Below are positions 16,888 to 27,516 of a stretch of 64,000 bases of DNA, piece after piece. Numbering within the stretch: position 1 is the stretch's first letter; every line of letters starts with the position of its first letter. A model generated the notes under the pieces. It saw nothing but the letters and a program-made list of their open reading frames with translations, did not search any database and was not told the origin of the DNA. A program made the position numbers and the translations under genes. The stretch is from Flavobacterium sp. UGB4466. Lineage in GTDB: Bacteria > Bacteroidota > Bacteroidia > Flavobacteriales > Flavobacteriaceae. The stretch lies in contig NZ_CAGKLC010000012.1 of assembly GCF_903469665.1 (NCBI RefSeq), forward strand, positions 3,727 to 67,726, in the 5' to 3' direction.

Positions 16888-17802
16888 TTAGTCTCTTATT
16901 AATGGTAAAGTGGAACATCTCAACAATCCCTCCTGCTTTGCAATTTCTGCATATGGAATTTCCTCTACCATAAAACCATTAGCACGCAGCCAATTGTTCA
17001 GACGGGTAAAATTCTTTTCGGAAACTACAACATTATCGTCGATCGAAAATACGTTTGAAAACATATTATACATTTCGTCTCTTTCGATATGAAACAAATT
17101 TTCTTTTCCAAAAAGATTCACCAGATACAAATAATCTGCTTCTTCACGGAAGCCTCTCTTGTAGATAATTCCTTTATCTTTTCCAACAGGCTGAAAACAG
17201 CAGTCAAGGTGTAAGGCATTGTCACGAGCTTCTAATTTAGATTTTACCAAATCAAATTCTTTGACAATTTTATTCGGGAACATTTTTCTTAAATATTCAA
17301 CACCATGCATATTAGTTCTTGCCGTAATGTAATCTTTATAATCACTTCCTTTATAAGTTCCAATAAACACATGATCATTCCACAACATTACATCTCCACC
17401 TTCAATATGAACTTCCTCCGGTGGACGAACTACTTTTAACGGATCCATCTGGTCGATTACGTATTGAATTGCATCCAACTCACGTTCTCTGTCTGGCAGA
17501 ATATTAGATTTCACAAAAGTATCATCTATCACAAAACCTATATCACGGGCAAAAATCTGATTGTAACTCTCAATCATTTCCGGACGATATACTTTTACAT
17601 CATATTTTTGAAAAACGGCATTAAAAGCATCCATTTCGACAATCATATCTTTTTCGATTGGATAAGTCCCGGCTTTAATATGTTCCAATGATTTAGGATC
17701 ATAAGCTTCCTCTAAAGATGGAGTTGGCCCATTATGAACTGCAGAACCCAAAACTACTGCCCGCAGTCTAGACGTTTCGTTCTTTATATTTAATTGCAAC
17801 AT
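16888..17802 (-). CDS. dimethylarginine dimethylaminohydrolase / arginine deiminase-like protein
   Basis: This 304-residue member of the guanidino-group-modifying superfamily has the substrate-site motif HIEGGDVMLW (about 152-161) and HLDCCFQPV with the catalytic His. A C-terminal LLRCSTLPL carries the likely nucleophile Cys at 296. It resembles DDAH and related amidinotransferase-fold proteins that act on arginine or methylarginines to give citrulline. The CtlX-like gene follows at once, so the two could form a short arginine-to-ornithine route. The exact substrate cannot be read from the sequence. Confidence 0.8.
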   Translation of the reverse strand: MLQLNIKNETSRLRAVVLGSAVHNGPTPSLEEAYDPKSLEHIKAGTYPIEKDMIVEMDAFNAVFQKYDVKVYRPEMIESYNQIFARDIGFVIDDTFVKSNILPDRERELDAIQYVIDQMDPLKVVRPPEEVHIEGGDVMLWNDHVFIGTYKGSDYKDYITARTNMHGVEYLRKMFPNKIVKEFDLVKSKLEARDNALHLDCCFQPVGKDKGIIYKRGFREEADYLYLVNLFGKENLFHIERDEMYNMFSNVFSIDDNVVVSEKNFTRLNNWLRANGFMVEEIPYAEIAKQEGLLRCSTLPLIRD

Positions 17803-17821
17803 AACTATATTGTATTTTGGG

Positions 17822-17829
17822 CAAAGATA
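17822..17829 (-). promoter_or_regulatory. -7 promoter element of the DDAH-like/ctlX pair
   Basis: TATCTTTG on the minus strand matches TAnnTTTG, 19 bp before the ATG. The -33 position falls inside the gltA terminator stem and has no TTG. Confidence 0.5.
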
Positions 17830-17832
17830 AAA

Positions 17833-17859
17833 AAAGCTTCACAGGTTAAGTGAAGCTTT
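17833..17859 (-). terminator. gltA terminator
   Basis: AAAGCTTCAC and GTGAAGCTTT form a perfect 10-bp stem around a 7-base loop, followed on the minus strand by a T-run. It starts 10 bp after the gltA stop codon and directly abuts the next promoter box. Confidence 0.9.
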
Positions 17860-17868
17860 AATTTTTTT

Positions 17869-19146
17869 TTATTTGTTTGACTTAAAGTCTCTCAATGGAT
17901 GTCCAGTATAAACTTGTCTTGGACGGCCAATTGGCTCTTTGTTTTCACGCATTTCTTTCCATTGCGCAATCCAGCCTGGTAGTCTTCCAATAGCAAACAT
18001 TACAGTAAACATATCTGTTGGTATCCCTAATGCTCTGTAGATAATTCCAGAGTAGAAATCAACATTAGGATATAAATTTCTTGATTTGAAGTATTCGTCT
18101 TCAAGAGCTGCTGACTCTAATTTTTTAGCGATTTCTAAAATAGGATCTTCAACACCTAATGTATCTAATACTTCTTTAGCCGCTTTTTTGATTATTTTCG
18201 CTCTAGGATCGAAGCTTTTGTAAACTCTATGACCAAATCCCATTAAACGGAATGGATCATTTTTGTCTTTAGCTTTTGCTAAAAATTTATCCGTATCTCC
18301 ACCATCTTTGTTGATTTCCTCCAACATTTCAAGTACAGCCTGATTTGCACCACCGTGTAAAGGTCCCCAAAGCGCAGAAACACCTGCGGAAATAGAAGCA
18401 AATAAACCAGCATGAGAAGAACCAACCATTCTTACTGTTGAAGTAGAACAATTCTGTTCGTGATCAGCATGAAGAATAAATAGTTTGTCTAATGCATCAA
18501 TTACAATTGGATTTGCAGAGTATGGTCCTGTAGGCAGTTTAAACATTAACTGCATAAAATTCTCTACGTAACCAGTTGTATTATCGTAATAATTCAACGG
18601 GTACCCCATAGATTTTCTATAAGTCCATGTTGCAATTACAAGAAATTTACCCATTGTTTTACAAATGGCCTCGTACATCTCTTTTTCATTTTCAACATTT
18701 ACTGCTTTTGGGTTGAATGCCGTTAAAGCACTAGTCAAAGCAGACAAAACGCCCATTGGATGAGCTGTTTTTGGAAAACCGTCAATGATATTTTTCATTT
18801 CTTCGTTTACCAAAGTATGCTTTTTAATACCATTTTCAAATTGCTCTAATTCCTTAGCAGTTGGTAATTCCCCAAAAATTAAAAGGTAAGATACTTCTAA
18901 GAAACTTGCTTTTTCAGCCAAATCTTCAATTGAATATCCTCTGTAACGCAAAATCCCTAATTCTCCATCTAAGAAGGTGATTTCACTCTTACAAGAACCA
19001 GAGTTTTTGTATCCCGGGTCTAAAGTAATAATACCAGTTAAATCACGTAATTTGTTAATATCGATAGCTGATTCATTTTCACTCCCCGTGATTACCGGAA
19101 GTTCAATTTTTTGACCATCTACTTCTAATGTAGCTATTTTTGACAT
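17869..19146 (-). CDS. gltA: citrate synthase
   Basis: This 425-residue type II citrate synthase condenses acetyl-CoA and oxaloacetate in the TCA cycle. The active-site segments HADHEQNCSTSTVR, GPLHGGANQAV and the signature MGFGHRVYKSFDPRA are all present, with the catalytic Asp in a DFYSGI motif. Length is normal. It is a single-gene unit with its own promoter box upstream and terminator downstream. Confidence 0.97.
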   Translation of the reverse strand: MSKIATLEVDGQKIELPVITGSENESAIDINKLRDLTGIITLDPGYKNSGSCKSEITFLDGELGILRYRGYSIEDLAEKASFLEVSYLLIFGELPTAKELEQFENGIKKHTLVNEEMKNIIDGFPKTAHPMGVLSALTSALTAFNPKAVNVENEKEMYEAICKTMGKFLVIATWTYRKSMGYPLNYYDNTTGYVENFMQLMFKLPTGPYSANPIVIDALDKLFILHADHEQNCSTSTVRMVGSSHAGLFASISAGVSALWGPLHGGANQAVLEMLEEINKDGGDTDKFLAKAKDKNDPFRLMGFGHRVYKSFDPRAKIIKKAAKEVLDTLGVEDPILEIAKKLESAALEDEYFKSRNLYPNVDFYSGIIYRALGIPTDMFTVMFAIGRLPGWIAQWKEMRENKEPIGRPRQVYTGHPLRDFKSNK

Positions 19147-19184
19147 AATATATCGGAAATAAATCTTATAAAATAATAATTTAT

Positions 19185-19192
19185 CAAATCTA
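19185..19192 (-). promoter_or_regulatory. -7 promoter element of gltA
   Basis: TAGATTTG on the minus strand matches TAnnTTTG and gives a leader of about 33 nt. No clear -33 TTG is visible. Confidence 0.4.
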
Positions 19193-19244
19193 ATGAATTT
19201 AAGACTAATTAAAAAAAGAATCCTGCTATGAATTTGTTAAAACT

Positions 19245-19278
19245 CCAAAAAAAAACCATCCGCCGTGGCGGATGGTTT
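19245..19278 (-). terminator. enolase terminator
   Basis: AAACCATCCGCC / GGCGGATGGTTT (19253-19278) makes a 12-bp GC-rich stem with a two-base nominal loop. On the minus strand it is followed by a run of nine T. It lies 27 bp after the eno stop codon. Confidence 0.94.
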
Positions 19279-19304
19279 AAATTGAATATATATAACTCTT
19301 ACAA

Positions 19305-20621
<1,317 letters not shown>

Positions 20622-20699
20622 TTATATTTTTTTTTCGAAATTATAAAAATATTTAATAGTAAAAACGTATTCTAACCAATAAACGTCTTTATTTATTAA

Positions 20700-21818
20700 C
20701 TACATCGTTTTAGCAGCAGCTTCTTTTATATTCTCAACAAACTGATCGAACAAATAGGAGGAATCATGTGGTCCCGGACTTGCTTCAGGGTGGTATTGTA
20801 CTGAAAAACAATTCTTATTCTTCATACGCATCCCTGCAACCGTTTCGTCATTTAAATGCAGATGTGTAATCTCCAATTCAGGATGATTATCCAACTGCTC
20901 TTTGTTTACAGCGAAACCGTGATTTTGAGAAGTTATTTCACCTTTACCTGTAATTAAATTTTTCACAGGATGATTAATTCCACGATGACCATTAAACATC
21001 TTATACGTTTGAACACCATTTGCCAAAGCAATTACCTGATGTCCTAAACAAATCCCAAACAGCGGTTTATCATTTGCTAAAATTTCTTTTGCCACTTCAA
21101 TAGCTCCAAAAAGCGGATCCGGATCTCCGGGACCATTAGACAAAAAGTATCCATCCGGATTAAATTCTGCCAAATCTTTATACGTTGAGTTATATGGATA
21201 CACTTTAATATAACAATCTCTTTTAGCCAGATTTCTTAAGATATTCTTTTTTATCCCAAGATCTAAAGCAGATATTTTGTAGGTAGCACTTTCATCACCA
21301 AAAAAATAAGGTTCAGTAGTTGAAACTTTTGATGCCAACTCCAAACCTTCCATGTTAGGCACATTTGCCAATTCTTTTTTCAAATCTTCAATCGAAGTAC
21401 CATCGGTACAAATAACAGCATTCATAGCCCCATTGTCACGAATATAACTTACAAGAGCTCTGGTATCAACATCAGAAATACAAATTAAGTTTTGTTTCGT
21501 AAAATAATCTTCCAGACTTCCGGAAGCATCTTCTCTGGAATAATTAAAGCTAAAATTTTTACAAACCAAACCGGCAATTTTGATGCTTTCTGATTCAACT
21601 TCAGAATCATTAACACCATAATTTCCAATATGAGTATTAGTCGCTACCATTATTTGACCAAAATAAGAAGGGTCTGTAAAAATCTCCTGGTATCCGGTCA
21701 TTCCCGTATTAAAACAAACTTCACCAAAAGTCTTACCGCTAATTCCGATAGATTTTCCGTGAAAAATAGTCCCATCACTAAGTAATAAAATGGCGCTTTG
21801 TCGTGTTGTGTATTTCAT
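20700..21818 (-). CDS. carA: carbamoyl-phosphate synthase small subunit
   Basis: This 372-residue glutaminase subunit releases ammonia from glutamine for the CarB subunit, feeding arginine and pyrimidine synthesis. An N-terminal CPSase_sm_chain domain (residues 8-140) precedes a class I amidotransferase domain with the nucleophile Cys257 in FGICLGHQ. The His/Glu pair lies in QYHPEASPG. carB is not in the window. It has its own well-formed promoter upstream. Confidence 0.96.
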   Translation of the reverse strand: MKYTTRQSAILLLSDGTIFHGKSIGISGKTFGEVCFNTGMTGYQEIFTDPSYFGQIMVATNTHIGNYGVNDSEVESESIKIAGLVCKNFSFNYSREDASGSLEDYFTKQNLICISDVDTRALVSYIRDNGAMNAVICTDGTSIEDLKKELANVPNMEGLELASKVSTTEPYFFGDESATYKISALDLGIKKNILRNLAKRDCYIKVYPYNSTYKDLAEFNPDGYFLSNGPGDPDPLFGAIEVAKEILANDKPLFGICLGHQVIALANGVQTYKMFNGHRGINHPVKNLITGKGEITSQNHGFAVNKEQLDNHPELEITHLHLNDETVAGMRMKNKNCFSVQYHPEASPGPHDSSYLFDQFVENIKEAAAKTM

Positions 21819-21892
21819 TCTTTAATTTGTATTGTTTTTTAATTGTTTCATGAAATCCCCAATAGGTTTTTCATTTGTAATTAGATATTTTG

Positions 21893-21924
21893 CAAATTTA
21901 CTTCTTTAAAAGAGTGCCTCCAAG
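21893..21924 (-). promoter_or_regulatory. carA promoter
   Basis: On the minus strand CTTG (21924-21921) and TAAATTTG (21900-21893) are separated by 20 bp, matching the Bacteroidetes pattern. The predicted leader is about 70 nt. Confidence 0.65.
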
Positions 21925-22002
21925 ATTTTTTAAAACTTTCCTCTATAAAAATAAAACCTAAAAAGTCAGATAAGTTAAATTTTAATTTCACTCCAAAAAA
22001 AT

Positions 22003-22040
22003 CAAAAAAAAAAGGATAAACTAAAAATTAGTTTATCCTT
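22003..22040 (-). terminator. terminator of the S10-spc-alpha ribosomal unit
   Basis: AAGGATAAACTA and TAGTTTATCCTT form a perfect 12-bp stem with a 5-base loop, followed on the minus strand by a run of ten T. It closes the operon 29 bp after rplQ. Confidence 0.93.
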
Positions 22041-22068
22041 GATTTCTATAGAATCATTACTTTCATAA

Positions 22069-22557
22069 TTATTCAGAAGCTTCAGTAGTCGTTTCTGCTT
22101 CAGCTGCTGGAGCTTCAGGAGTACCTTCAGCTTTTTTAGCTTTACCACCACGACGGCTTTTTGCTTTTTTAACTTCTTTTTTACCTCCATTGTAAAGTTC
22201 ATTGAAATCTACAAGTTCGATCATTGCCATATCAGCATTATCTCCCAAACGATTTCCAACTTTAATGATACGAGTGTATCCTCCTGGACGGTCACCAACT
22301 TTAGCAGCTACGTCTCTGAACAAGTCAGTTACCGCATATTTGCTACGTAAGTAAGCAAAAACAATACGACGGTTGTGAGTCGTATCTTCTTTCGATTTTG
22401 TAATTAAAGGCTCAACGAATTGTTTAAGCGCTTTAGCTTTAGCAACAGTAGTGTTAATACGTTTGTGCTCGATAAGAGAACAAGCCATATTAGCCAACAT
22501 AGCTTTTCTATGTCCAGTCTGTCTGCTTAAGTGATTGAATTTTTTTCCGTGTCTCAT
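22069..22557 (-). CDS. rplQ: 50S ribosomal protein L17
   Basis: This 162-residue protein starts [20 protein letters not shown], the L17 signature. The last 35 residues are a Lys then Ala/Glu/Thr-rich tail ([15 protein letters not shown]) beyond the E. coli length of 127, as is common in Bacteroidetes. It is the last gene of the alpha operon, 36 bp after rpoA, and a strong terminator follows. Confidence 0.97.
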   Translation of the reverse strand: MRHGKKFNHLSRQTGHRKAMLANMACSLIEHKRINTTVAKAKALKQFVEPLITKSKEDTTHNRRIVFAYLRSKYAVTDLFRDVAAKVGDRPGGYTRIIKVGNRLGDNADMAMIELVDFNELYNGGKKEVKKAKSRRGGKAKKAEGTPEAPAAEAETTTEASE

Positions 22558-22593
22558 TGCTATTTTAAATTTAACCCGCCGTAGCGGATTGAA

Positions 22594-23586
22594 TTATTCT
22601 TTATCTAATTTGTATTTAGCTAAATCCATTCCGAAAGTTAAATTCTTCACTGCAACAAGTTCATCAAGTTCAGTTAAAGATTTTTTACCAAAATTACGGA
22701 ATTTCATTAGGTCATTTTTATTGAACGATACTAAATCACCAAGTGTATCAACTTCAGCCGCTTTCAAGCAATTTAATGCTCTCACAGATAAATCCATATC
22801 AACAAGCTTAGTTTTAAGCAATTGTCTCATATGCAATGACTCTTCATCATACGATTCTGTTTGTGCAATTTCGTCAGCCTCGAGTGTAATTCTTTCGTCA
22901 GAGAACAACATGAAGTGGTGAATTAAAACTTTAGCAGCTTCAGTAAGAGCATCTTTAGGATTAATAGAACCATCAGTTTTAATTTCAAAAACTAATTTTT
23001 CATAATCTGTCTTTTGCTCAACACGGAAGTTTTCAATTGCATATTTTACATTTTTTACCGGAGTAAAAATAGAATCTGTAAAAATAGTTCCAATTGCAGC
23101 ATTCTGTTTTTTGTTCTCCTCAGCAGGAACATATCCTCTACCTTTTTCGATTGTTAAATCGAAGTTCAATTTGATTTTAGAATCTAAATTACAGATAACA
23201 AGGTCTGGATTCAAAACTTGAAAACCTGAAATAAATTTTTGAAAATCACCTGCTGTCAATTGATCTTTACCGGAAACAGAAATTGTAACTGCTTCATTAT
23301 CGATATCTTCAATTTGACGTTTGAAACGCACTTGCTTTAGATTAAGGATAATTTCGGTAACATCTTCAACAACACCTGAAATAGTAGAAAACTCATGATC
23401 TACACCTTCGATACGAACAGATGTAATTGCATAACCTTCTAATGCTGAAAGCAAAACTCTTCTAAGTGCATTACCAACTGTCAATCCGTAACCAGGTTCT
23501 AAAGGTCTAAATTCAAATTTACCTTCAAAATCGGTTGAATCGATCATGATAACTTTATCGGGCTTTTGAAAATTAAATATTGCCAT
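22594..23586 (-). CDS. rpoA: RNA polymerase alpha subunit
   Basis: This 330-residue subunit has the assembly domain ([26 protein letters not shown], about 25-50) and a C-terminal domain with two helix-hairpin-helix elements (about 255-320: [28 protein letters not shown]). It nucleates RNA polymerase assembly, and the C-terminal domain contacts upstream DNA and activators. It sits between rpsD and rplQ as in most bacteria. Confidence 0.98.
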   Translation of the reverse strand: MAIFNFQKPDKVIMIDSTDFEGKFEFRPLEPGYGLTVGNALRRVLLSALEGYAITSVRIEGVDHEFSTISGVVEDVTEIILNLKQVRFKRQIEDIDNEAVTISVSGKDQLTAGDFQKFISGFQVLNPDLVICNLDSKIKLNFDLTIEKGRGYVPAEENKKQNAAIGTIFTDSIFTPVKNVKYAIENFRVEQKTDYEKLVFEIKTDGSINPKDALTEAAKVLIHHFMLFSDERITLEADEIAQTESYDEESLHMRQLLKTKLVDMDLSVRALNCLKAAEVDTLGDLVSFNKNDLMKFRNFGKKSLTELDELVAVKNLTFGMDLAKYKLDKE

Positions 23587-23607
23587 AAATTTCGACTAAG
23601 TCAATTA

Positions 23608-24213
23608 TTATTTGTTGTACAACTCTACGATTAATTGTTCTTTAATGTTTTCTGGAATTTGTAGTCTTGCAGGCACAGAAACGAAAGTTCCTTCTTTAAG
23701 ATCATTGTTCCAAGTAATCCATTCATAAACATGACTTGAATTTGACAAAGAACGTTCGATAGCTTCTAAAGATTTAGATTTTTCACGAACTGCTACTTTA
23801 TCACCAGGCTTAAGGTGGTAAGAAGGAATATTTACAACTTCACCATTAACAGTAATGTGTCTGTGAGATACGATTTGACGCGCACCTCTTCTAGATGGAG
23901 CAATTCCCATTCTAAAAACAACATTATCTAATCTTGCTTCACATAATTGTAATAAAACTTCACCAGTTACTCCTTTAGTTGCTGATGCTTTTTCGAATAA
24001 ATTTCTGAATTGTTTTTCTAAAATTCCGTAAGAATATTTAGCTTTTTGCTTTTCCATTAACTGAACAGCGTACTCAGATTTTTTTCCTCTTTTTTTAGCC
24101 ATCCCGTGTTGTCCAGGTGGGTAATTTCTTTTTTCGAATGATTTATCATCTCCGAAGATTGCTTCGCCAAATTTACGAGCGATTTTGGTTTTAGGACCAG
24201 TATATCTTGCCAT
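23608..24213 (-). CDS. rpsD: 30S ribosomal protein S4
   Basis: This 201-residue primary 16S rRNA binder has the N-terminal [17 protein letters not shown] and the S4 RNA-binding domain ([31 protein letters not shown], about 93-123). In other bacteria S4 also represses translation of its own operon. Here an attenuator-like hairpin and T-run lie directly in front of it (24221-24281), a possible site for such control. Confidence 0.97.
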
Positions 24214-24220
24214 TTTAAAA

Positions 24221-24281
24221 AAAATTTAAGGTAGAGATTATGAATTCAGGTCTAATCCTTCGATAATCTATGCTCTACCTT
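24221..24281 (-). promoter_or_regulatory. attenuator-like hairpin before rpsD
   Basis: On the minus strand AAGGTAGAG (24281-24273) pairs with CTCTACCTT (24236-24228). An inner pair AGATTAT / ATAATCT extends it. AAA and then eight T follow, and the rpsD start codon comes next at 24213. The order resembles a rho-independent terminator or a ribosomal-protein leader inside the alpha operon. Confidence 0.55.
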
Positions 24282-24304
24282 GTTTATACTATGAATAAAT
24301 AAAA

Positions 24305-24688
24305 TTAAACTCTACGTCTCTTTGGAGGACGACATCCGTTGTGAGGCATTGGAGTAACATCGATAATCTCAGTAACTTCAATTCCACCGTTATGAATAGA
24401 ACGGATAGCAGACTCACGTCCGTTTCCTGGTCCTTTTACATAAACTTTCACTTTTTTAAGTCCTGCCTCAAGAGCTACTTTACTACAATCTTCTGCTGCC
24501 ATTTGAGCTGCATACGGAGTGTTCTTTTTAGAACCTCTGAAACCCATTTTACCAGCTGAAGACCAAGAAATAACTTCACCTTTCTTATTAGTCAAAGAAA
24601 TGATAATGTTGTTGAAAGTGGCAGAAATATGAGCTTCACCCGTTGATTCAACGATAACTTTACGTTTTTTTGCAGTTGCTTTAGCCAT
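24305..24688 (-). CDS. rpsK: 30S ribosomal protein S11
   Basis: This 127-residue platform protein of the small subunit has the conserved [18 protein letters not shown] and the C-terminal [18 protein letters not shown]. Normal length. It lies 8 bp after rpsM and 91 bp before rpsD; the long gap carries an attenuator-like hairpin. Confidence 0.97.
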   Translation of the reverse strand: MAKATAKKRKVIVESTGEAHISATFNNIIISLTNKKGEVISWSSAGKMGFRGSKKNTPYAAQMAAEDCSKVALEAGLKKVKVYVKGPGNGRESAIRSIHNGGIEVTEIIDVTPMPHNGCRPPKRRRV

Positions 24689-24696
24689 ATTACTTA

Positions 24697-25071
24697 TTAT
24701 TTAGTTGCTTTTTTCTTGTTAGCAACAGTTTTTCTTTTACCTTTTCTTGTTCTAGAGTTGTTTTTAGTTCTTTGCCCTCTTAACGGAAGACCAGATCTAT
24801 GACGGATACCTCTGTAACAACCAATATCCATTAAACGTTTGATGTTTAAAGAAACTTCAGAACGTAATTCTCCTTCAATTTTGTAAAATGAAACTGCATC
24901 ACGAATTGCTCCGATCTCGTCATCATTCCAATCTTGAACTTTTTTATCTTGGCTAACTTGAGCTTTTTCTAAAATCTCAATAGCTCTACTTTTTCCTAAT
25001 CCAAAGATGTAGGTAAGTGCGATAACACCTCTCTTATTTTTTGGGATATCTACCCCTGCTATTCTTGCCAT
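24697..25071 (-). CDS. rpsM: 30S ribosomal protein S13
   Basis: This 124-residue head protein contacts the P-site tRNA. Seen are [15 protein letters not shown], the helix-two-turn-helix region, and [22 protein letters not shown] near the basic C-terminus. Two bases separate it from the rpmJ stop codon, so the two are tightly coupled. Confidence 0.97.
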   Translation of the reverse strand: MARIAGVDIPKNKRGVIALTYIFGLGKSRAIEILEKAQVSQDKKVQDWNDDEIGAIRDAVSFYKIEGELRSEVSLNIKRLMDIGCYRGIRHRSGLPLRGQRTKNNSRTRKGKRKTVANKKKATK

Positions 25072-25073
25072 AA

Positions 25074-25190
25074 TTATCCTTGTCTTTGTTTAAATCTAGG
25101 ATTCTTTTTGTTTATTACGTACAATCTCCCTTTTCTACGCACGATAATGCACTCGGCACTTCTCTTTTTTACTGATGCTCTAACTTTCAT
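25074..25190 (-). CDS. rpmJ: 50S ribosomal protein L36
   Basis: This 38-residue protein reads [20 protein letters not shown] and ends in NPRFKQRQG. It keeps only one of the four zinc ligands (Cys14) of the classical L36, so it is the zinc-free form. It lies between infA and rpsM, as in many bacteria. The spacer upstream holds heptad repeat B. Confidence 0.95.
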
Positions 25191-25200
25191 AGTGAATTTG

Positions 25201-25266
25201 CTTTAGGCTTTAGGCTTTAGGCTTTAGGCATAAGTTTTATTGCTTAATGCTTATTGCCTATTGCTT
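25201..25266. repeat. heptad repeat B between infA and rpmJ
   Basis: Three exact CTTTAGG units (25201-25221) are followed by a ten-base spacer and five 7-bp units ending in CTT or CCT (25232-25266: ATTGCTT, AATGCTT, ATTGCCT, then two more). TAGGC with ATAAG on one side can pair with CTTAT and GCCTA on the other with a one-base bulge. It fills the spacer between two co-directional translation genes. Confidence 0.88.
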
Positions 25267-25274
25267 ACAGCTTT

Positions 25275-25490
25275 TTAATATCGATAAGTAATTCTTGCTT
25301 TTGACAAATCGTAAGGACTCATTTCCAATTTCACTTTATCACCAGGTAATAACTTGATGTAATGCATACGCATCTTACCGGAAATATGAGCAATTACAAT
25401 ATGTCCATTTTCTAACTCTACACGGAACATCGCATTTGATAATGCTTCGATGATTGATCCGTCTTGTTCTATTGCTGATTGTTTTGCCAT
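25275..25490 (-). CDS. infA: translation initiation factor IF-1
   Basis: This 71-residue single OB-fold protein ([20 protein letters not shown]) has the IF-1 core [22 protein letters not shown]. It binds the A site of the 30S subunit during initiation. It lies 7 bp after secY and 84 bp before rpmJ. Confidence 0.97.
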   Translation of the reverse strand: MAKQSAIEQDGSIIEALSNAMFRVELENGHIVIAHISGKMRMHYIKLLPGDKVKLEMSPYDLSKARITYRY

Positions 25491-25497
25491 AAATATA

Positions 25498-26844
25498 TTA
25501 AGCTACCGCTTTTCTATTTTTACCAGTCTTCATTAAACCATCATAATGTTTGTTTAACAAGTACGAATTGATTTGTTGAATAGTATCTATTGCAACTCCA
25601 ACCATAATTATTAATGAGGTACCTCCAAAAAACATTGCCCAAGATTGTTGTACATCCATAATACTTACAACAATAGCTGGGAACACAGCAATCAAAGCAA
25701 GGAATAAAGATCCTGGGAAAGTTATTAAAGACATCACTTTATCAAGGAAGTCTGAAGTTTCAGCTCCCGGACGAACTCCAGGAATAAAACCACCGCTTCT
25801 TTTTAAATCATCGGCCATTTTGTTAGTAGGAACAGTGATTGCAGTATAAAAGAATGTAAATACAATAATTAAAGTTGCAAATACAAAATTGTACCAAAAT
25901 CCGAACATATTACTAAACGCACCAACAATAGATTGTGATGTGTCTGATTTAGACAATCCAGCTACAGCTGCAGGAATAAACATAATTGCCTGAGCAAAGA
26001 TGATTGGCATAACTCCTGAAGCGTTAAGCTTAAGAGGAATCCATTGTCTGTTACCACCAGCTAAATCCTGCTCGTAATCTCCAGTTGTCGTACGACGAGC
26101 GTACTGAACCGGGATTCTGCGTACTGCCATTGTAAGCAATACACAAGAAATGATTACTAATAACCACACGATAATCTCAATAACTAACAACATTGGACCT
26201 CCATTGTTATTGGTAACTCTGGTTGTGAATTCTTGTATAAAAGCTTGCGGTAAGCGCGCTAAAATACCAACCATAATCAATAATGAAATTCCATTTCCAA
26301 TACCTTTATCTGTAATTTTTTCTCCAAGCCACATAGCAAAAATTGTACCTGTAACTAAGATAATAACTGACGAGAACAAAAATTCAGGTGAATTAAAGCC
26401 TAGTAAGAATGCACTACCAGGCAATGTTCTGTACAAATTATAGATATAAGTTGGACCTTGAACCAGTGTAATAGCTATAGTCAACCAACGAGTGATTTGA
26501 TTAATCTTTTTTCTACCACTCTCTCCATCGTTTTGAAGTTTTTGCAAATAAGGAATCGCAATTCCCATTAACTGAACAACAATAGATGCAGAAATATAAG
26601 GCATAATACCTAAAGCAAAAACTGAAGCTTTAGAGAAAGCACCCCCTGTAAACATGTCCAGGATAGATCCTAAACCATTTTTAGTTTGTCCCGCTAAACC
26701 TGTTAACTGAGTTGCGTCAATTCCAGGAAGCGTAACGTGTGCACCAAAACGATATACTAAAAGCAATCCTAATGTAATTAAGATTCTATTTTTCAGTTCT
26801 TCGATTTTCCAAACATTACTTATTGATTCAATAAATTTCTTCAT
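25498..26844 (-). CDS. secY: protein translocase subunit SecY
   Basis: This 448-residue channel subunit has ten hydrophobic helices visible by eye. It begins with a short cytoplasmic helix and [26 protein letters not shown]. The plug-region [24 protein letters not shown] and the cytoplasmic loop [20 protein letters not shown] are typical. It lies 13 bp after rplO in the spc operon. Confidence 0.97.
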   Translation of the reverse strand: MKKFIESISNVWKIEELKNRILITLGLLLVYRFGAHVTLPGIDATQLTGLAGQTKNGLGSILDMFTGGAFSKASVFALGIMPYISASIVVQLMGIAIPYLQKLQNDGESGRKKINQITRWLTIAITLVQGPTYIYNLYRTLPGSAFLLGFNSPEFLFSSVIILVTGTIFAMWLGEKITDKGIGNGISLLIMVGILARLPQAFIQEFTTRVTNNNGGPMLLVIEIIVWLLVIISCVLLTMAVRRIPVQYARRTTTGDYEQDLAGGNRQWIPLKLNASGVMPIIFAQAIMFIPAAVAGLSKSDTSQSIVGAFSNMFGFWYNFVFATLIIVFTFFYTAITVPTNKMADDLKRSGGFIPGVRPGAETSDFLDKVMSLITFPGSLFLALIAVFPAIVVSIMDVQQSWAMFFGGTSLIIMVGVAIDTIQQINSYLLNKHYDGLMKTGKNRKAVA

Positions 26845-26857
26845 CTTAATAGATAAG

Positions 26858-27310
26858 TTATATAGTTACAGCTTCTCCACCAGCAGCTTCGATAGCAGCT
26901 TTTGCAGTAGCGGTAAATTTGTGGGCAGTTACTTTTAATTTTGCTTTCAACTCTCCTCTACCTAAAATCTTAACGATTTCATTTTTGGTAGCTAGACGAT
27001 TTGCTACGAAATCTGTCATAGAAACAGAATCAGTAATCACACCATTGTCTACTAATAATTGAAGCGTATCTAAATTAACACCTTCGTATTCTTTACGATT
27101 GATGTTTGTGAAACCAAACTTAGGCACACGTCTTTGAAGTGGCATTTGTCCTCCTTCAAAACCAATCTTTTTAGAATAACCAGAACGAGATTTTGCTCCT
27201 TTGTGACCTCTTGCAGAAGTACCACCTTTTCCAGAACCTTCTCCTCTACCTAATCTTTTATTTTGATTGTGTGTTGACCCTTCAGCTGGTTGTAAGTTAC
27301 TTAAATTCAT
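26858..27310 (-). CDS. rplO: 50S ribosomal protein L15
   Basis: This 150-residue protein has the Gly/Arg-rich start (KRLGRGEGSGKGGTSARGHKG) and the globular C-terminal part (LDTLQLLVDNGVITDSVSM). L15 joins late in large-subunit assembly. It lies 11 bp after rpmD and is followed by secY, the standard spc order. Confidence 0.97.
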   Translation of the reverse strand: MNLSNLQPAEGSTHNQNKRLGRGEGSGKGGTSARGHKGAKSRSGYSKKIGFEGGQMPLQRRVPKFGFTNINRKEYEGVNLDTLQLLVDNGVITDSVSMTDFVANRLATKNEIVKILGRGELKAKLKVTAHKFTATAKAAIEAAGGEAVTI

Positions 27311-27321
27311 AACAGTATTTG

Positions 27322-27504
27322 TTATTTAGCTTCTTCTACAGAAACTAAGTGTTTAACTTTGTTTATCATCCCAAGGATTGCAGGATTTGAATCATGCTCT
27401 ACAACTTGTCCCATTTTACGTAGACCTAAAGCTTCCAAACCTCTTTTTTGAGAAAGAGGGCAGTTGATTTTGCTTCTTACTTGTTTTACTAATAATTTAG
27501 CCAT
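27322..27504 (-). CDS. rpmD: 50S ribosomal protein L30
   Basis: This 60-residue protein has the L30 fold pattern [27 protein letters not shown] (given as position 4-30, key residues LGLRK). Short bacterial form. It lies between rpsE (12 bp) and rplO (11 bp). Confidence 0.95.
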   Translation of the reverse strand: MAKLLVKQVRSKINCPLSQKRGLEALGLRKMGQVVEHDSNPAILGMINKVKHLVSVEEAK

Positions 27505-27516
27505 AATTTCCTTGAA

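Noticed and set aside
19256-19275. CCGCCGTGGCGGAT, which resembles CCGCCGTAGCGGAT between rplQ and rpoA (22577-22590), as a dispersed repeat
   Set aside because: Each is a short palindrome; the first is explained by the eno terminator. Two copies of a self-complementary 14-mer are not enough to call a repeat family.
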